Assembly: GCA_034409055.1 (NCBI GenBank)
Contig: DAOUMU010000062.1
Location: forward strand, 1-16,175
DNA: 16,175 nt
Reading direction: 5' to 3'
Origin: DAOUMU01 sp034409055
Lineage (GTDB): Bacteria; Chloroflexota; Anaerolineae; 4572-78; J111
Shown here one piece after another: positions 15,901-16,175 of the stretch. The first letter of the stretch is position 1. Each line of letters starts with the position of its first letter. A program made the position numbers and the translations under genes. The notes beneath the pieces were generated by a model. It ran no database searches and was not told the origin of the DNA. It was given only the letters and a program-made list of their open reading frames with translations.

Positions 15901-16119
15901 TGGGGCTACGGCTGGTGGTACTTCTCTCACGCCGAGTTGCGGGACGAAAAGGCCGTCCTGTTTGCTACCTTTCTGCCCAGGGGTACCTACGAGTACACCT
16001 ATTCCATTCGCGCCTCCCTGCCCGGCGAATACCGGGTCATTCCCACCCACGCCGAGGAGATGTACTTCCCGGAGGTGTTTGGCAGAGGCGATGGGGGGTT
16101 GTTTAGGGTTAGTCAGTAG
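9961..16119 (+). CDS. Alpha-2-macroglobulin family lipoprotein with thioester
   Basis: 2052 residues; a large protease-trapping protein of the bacterial alpha-2-macroglobulin family. A lipoprotein signal ends in I-A-S-C20, followed by a Pro/Glu/Thr-rich tether (21-72). Four SbsA-type Ig domains (Big_5, about 73-171, 172-280, 281-415, 416-520) precede macroglobulin domains, including MG2 from about 760 (Y-R-P-G-Q-T-V-Y-F-K) and later MG domains to about 1225. The bait-region domain spans about 1230-1345, with five glycines at 1324-1328 just before the D-T-A-L-W segment (1342-1346). The thioester motif C1556-T-E-Q1559 is intact, and the helical thioester domain includes F-D-G-G-W-G-W-W (1605-1612). 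The C-terminal domain ends with M-Y-F-P-E-V-F-G-R (2034-2042). The ATG at 9961 follows AGAGAGG at good spacing and starts the signal peptide. An upstream in-frame start at 9889 lies inside the MITE. No pbpC is in view. If the cell is monoderm, the protein would face the outside. Confidence 0.93.
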   Translation: MKKLTLALFLSLVFLIIASCAPSETPLPQPEQPEGEAQAVEEEKEPTPQAKESTATSTVEPTATPEPEEPLPPIVLRSQPERGEEQPLDAPIEITFDQPMDRDSVEKAFAIEPGASVDGTFEWDDDQTVRFAFKDGFKRGQRYKMRVIESAQSQAGLTMQRPFELRFNTAGFLEVTNVQPADGATEILPDSVVTVLFNRPVVPLNAIEDAASLPDPLTFVPPVTGQGEWLNTSIYQFTADGDGFQPATQYTARVTRGLQDALGNTALEDDFEWTFTTVTPAVIGSIPAGGDIYVSPTPVISLTFNQPMDHQSVVENFILEDLSTGEVMPGEFTWTEGPLKQPTGQDDYDGYYDYEYDEGEGPEAIGVETVAFIPDVTLDFDTAYRFTLPKGTKGKIDQAETQNDFSASFTVIPYPQIVDTYPVDGDELVEPWANLEITFNGPMNPRSLVFGQNLIIEPTVAVTQVYTYWWSSNTKLEVSFPTEASSQYEVTLGADVEGRYGQKLGLPNTVAWQTRAQSPMVFLHTPGRIATYNTYTDTLIFATVRNVNQVNFELYRLPKDDFMRLNGDNWWEAWDNYQPQADNLLSDWEIETSPELNSNVIYRVDLAQKSGLGDTLPPGLYYLEAYYPFEAIYPEAKGTSYGPGPERQMLVVSKNNITFKSSSSEALAWMTDLQSGQPVAEVPMTFITGEEAGQADTGGDGVAMVDYSRGHDAYQARFVFAGDPDQPDENFAVTVNNWIDGIERYQFDNVSTEDYQQPYNAHFYTDRNIYRPGQTVYFKGILRADDDANYSLPTAVRTVNVTIFDSQGKEIFNDELPLSEMGTINGSFDLDENAALGFYSIQVIYDQDNYFYDDFQVAAYRKPEFLVEVTTDKPEYAQGETVKVTTSAEFFFGGPVSKANVRWTLLSDDYFFRYQGKGFYDFTDYDFSRRNFDNYISGFGEQIAEGEGVTDARGRFTFEVEADIADKIASQRFTFDVVVTDLNNQEVASQAEAIVHKGLVYVGLRPERYVGRVDEESQMNVLVVDWDSQPVADQEVELVFSEHNWYSVQRQYEDGSFYWESVVEDVPVFTTTVTSDADGRAVARFTPEKGGIFKISATATDQAGNDVHSSTFMWVSGRRFVNWRQENNDRIELVADQREYNVGDTATILIPHPYSGTVKALVTLERGHIYEHFVTDLATNSEQIKIPITEEMIPNMYLSVTVIKGVDETSILPSFKVGYASLPINTAEKELQISLTPNKPAEEKYQPGETAEYRVSVTNAKGQPVKAELSLALVDKAVLSLAPETPGQLMSTFWRNRGLGVQTAGGLTLAIDRINLTVAPEAKGGGGGFDEGFGVIRGEFKDTALWIADFVTDEDGQGIVEADLPDNLTTWTLTGKGVTGADTRVGEGTVEIVSTKPLLVRPVAPRFFVVGDEARMGMIVQNNTNQALEVETRFEAEGLTVEPLDEANLTVEAGERVKVEYQVTATDVATTRLTMGAKSAEYGDALTFDLPIYRFSTPETVATVGILAEDGTRTEGIALPVSFDPTQGDLTVNIDPSLAAGMRDGLDYLEHFLYECTEQTVSRFLPNVFTFRAYEQLKLDNPELAEKLPGLVSVGLQRLYSQQHFDGGWGWWILDDSDPFLTAYVLLGLVEARRADFAVDQEVVNNAVEYLRASLIAPKDVDVAWKANRQAFILYALAEAGAGDLGRNIALFNTRQKLDIFGRAYLAMAIHLLDDQARQIDTLLDDITSGAIVSATGAHWEEARVDYFAMNTDTRSTAIVIAALSRIQPDNPILPNAVRWLMSIRENGGHWETTQETAWAIIGLTDWMVATGELEGNYAWYVSLNGEGLGEGTVDQDNIDETTRLRVEVGDLLADAVNRLAVERDPVGGDVSGSPGRLYYAAYLTYFKPVEEVKALNRGIIVSRQYRLVDDEAGRPISEAQVGDVIEVKLTLIAPNDLHYVVVEDPFPAGTEGIDTSLATTSVVGQQPKLTRTDRRNPWGWGYGWWYFSHAELRDEKAVLFATFLPRGTYEYTYSIRASLPGEYRVIPTHAEEMYFPEVFGRGDGGLFRVSQ

Positions 16120-16175
16120 ACAGTAGACAGGGGTCAGGGGTCAGGGGTCGGTGGTCGGTGGTCGGTGGTCAGGGG
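16112..16175. repeat. Tandem heptamer array (GTCAGTA / GTCGGTG type)
   Basis: Nine consecutive heptamers fill the window end: GTCAGTA, GACAGTA, GACAGGG, GTCAGGG, GTCAGGG, GTCGGTG three times, and GTCAGGG. The array starts inside the last sense codons of the macroglobulin gene, whose TAG stop is at 16117-16119, and runs off the window. Any inverted half, as in the other arrays, would lie beyond the edge. Confidence 0.85.

Noticed and set aside
16081..16092. An R-G-D tripeptide near the macroglobulin C-terminus as an adhesion motif.
   Set aside because: It sits in the family's conserved M-Y-x-P-x-x-x-G-R ending, so it is explained by the domain and not by integrin-like binding.
16112..16175. 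A CRISPR array at the window end.
   Set aside because: The units are seven bases with no spacers, and no cas genes are present.

Overview
The window looks like chromosomal DNA of a Chloroflexota bacterium, most likely Anaerolineae-like. This is inferred from gene content and repeat style, not from a marker gene: a DUF5685 protein of the actinobacterial/chloroflexal type, a very long alpha-2-macroglobulin lipoprotein with SbsA-type Ig domains, and intergenic seven-base tandem arrays that often form inverted pairs. No rRNA, tRNA or CRISPR array is visible.

Layout. Positions 1-168 are intergenic, with a nested inverted repeat that supplies the stop codon of the first gene. Positions 166-8288 hold six minus-strand genes, transcribed right to left: a Wzx-like flippase (8288-7002), a GT4 glycosyltransferase (6977-5664), a GT2 glycosyltransferase (5572-4496), a Gfo/Idh/MocA oxidoreductase (4476-3391), an alkaline-phosphatase-superfamily enzyme (3394-1856) and a GT39-type membrane glycosyltransferase (1740-166). 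Spacing is tight except for a 91-bp gap before the GT2 gene, with a heptamer hairpin and a candidate internal promoter, and a 115-bp gap before the GT39 gene, with a dispersed-type repeat. Together they look like part of a surface-glycan or glycoprotein pathway: sugar modification, cytoplasmic assembly, flipping and outside-face transfer. No initiating phosphoglycosyl transferase or polymerase is in view.

A 175-bp divergent intergenic region (8289-8463) separates this cluster from two plus-strand genes. The first (8464-9591) is a DUF5685 protein with two aspartate-rich motifs, an arginine-rich linker and a 54-residue tail containing 24 cysteines. The 369-bp gap that follows (9592-9960) holds a short direct repeat, a candidate promoter, a heptamer inverted repeat and a 109-bp MITE-like element with 12-bp terminal inverted repeats and a perfect 9-bp target-site duplication. 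That element sits 29 bp upstream of the second gene (9961-16119), a 2052-residue lipoprotein alpha-2-macroglobulin with an intact CTEQ thioester motif. The window ends in another heptamer array that begins inside this gene's last codons.

Most worth a second look: the cysteine/acidic tail joined to a prenyl-synthase-like motif pattern in the DUF5685 protein, the fresh-looking MITE in the macroglobulin leader with its two loop-complementary hairpins, and the recurrent heptamer inverted arrays.
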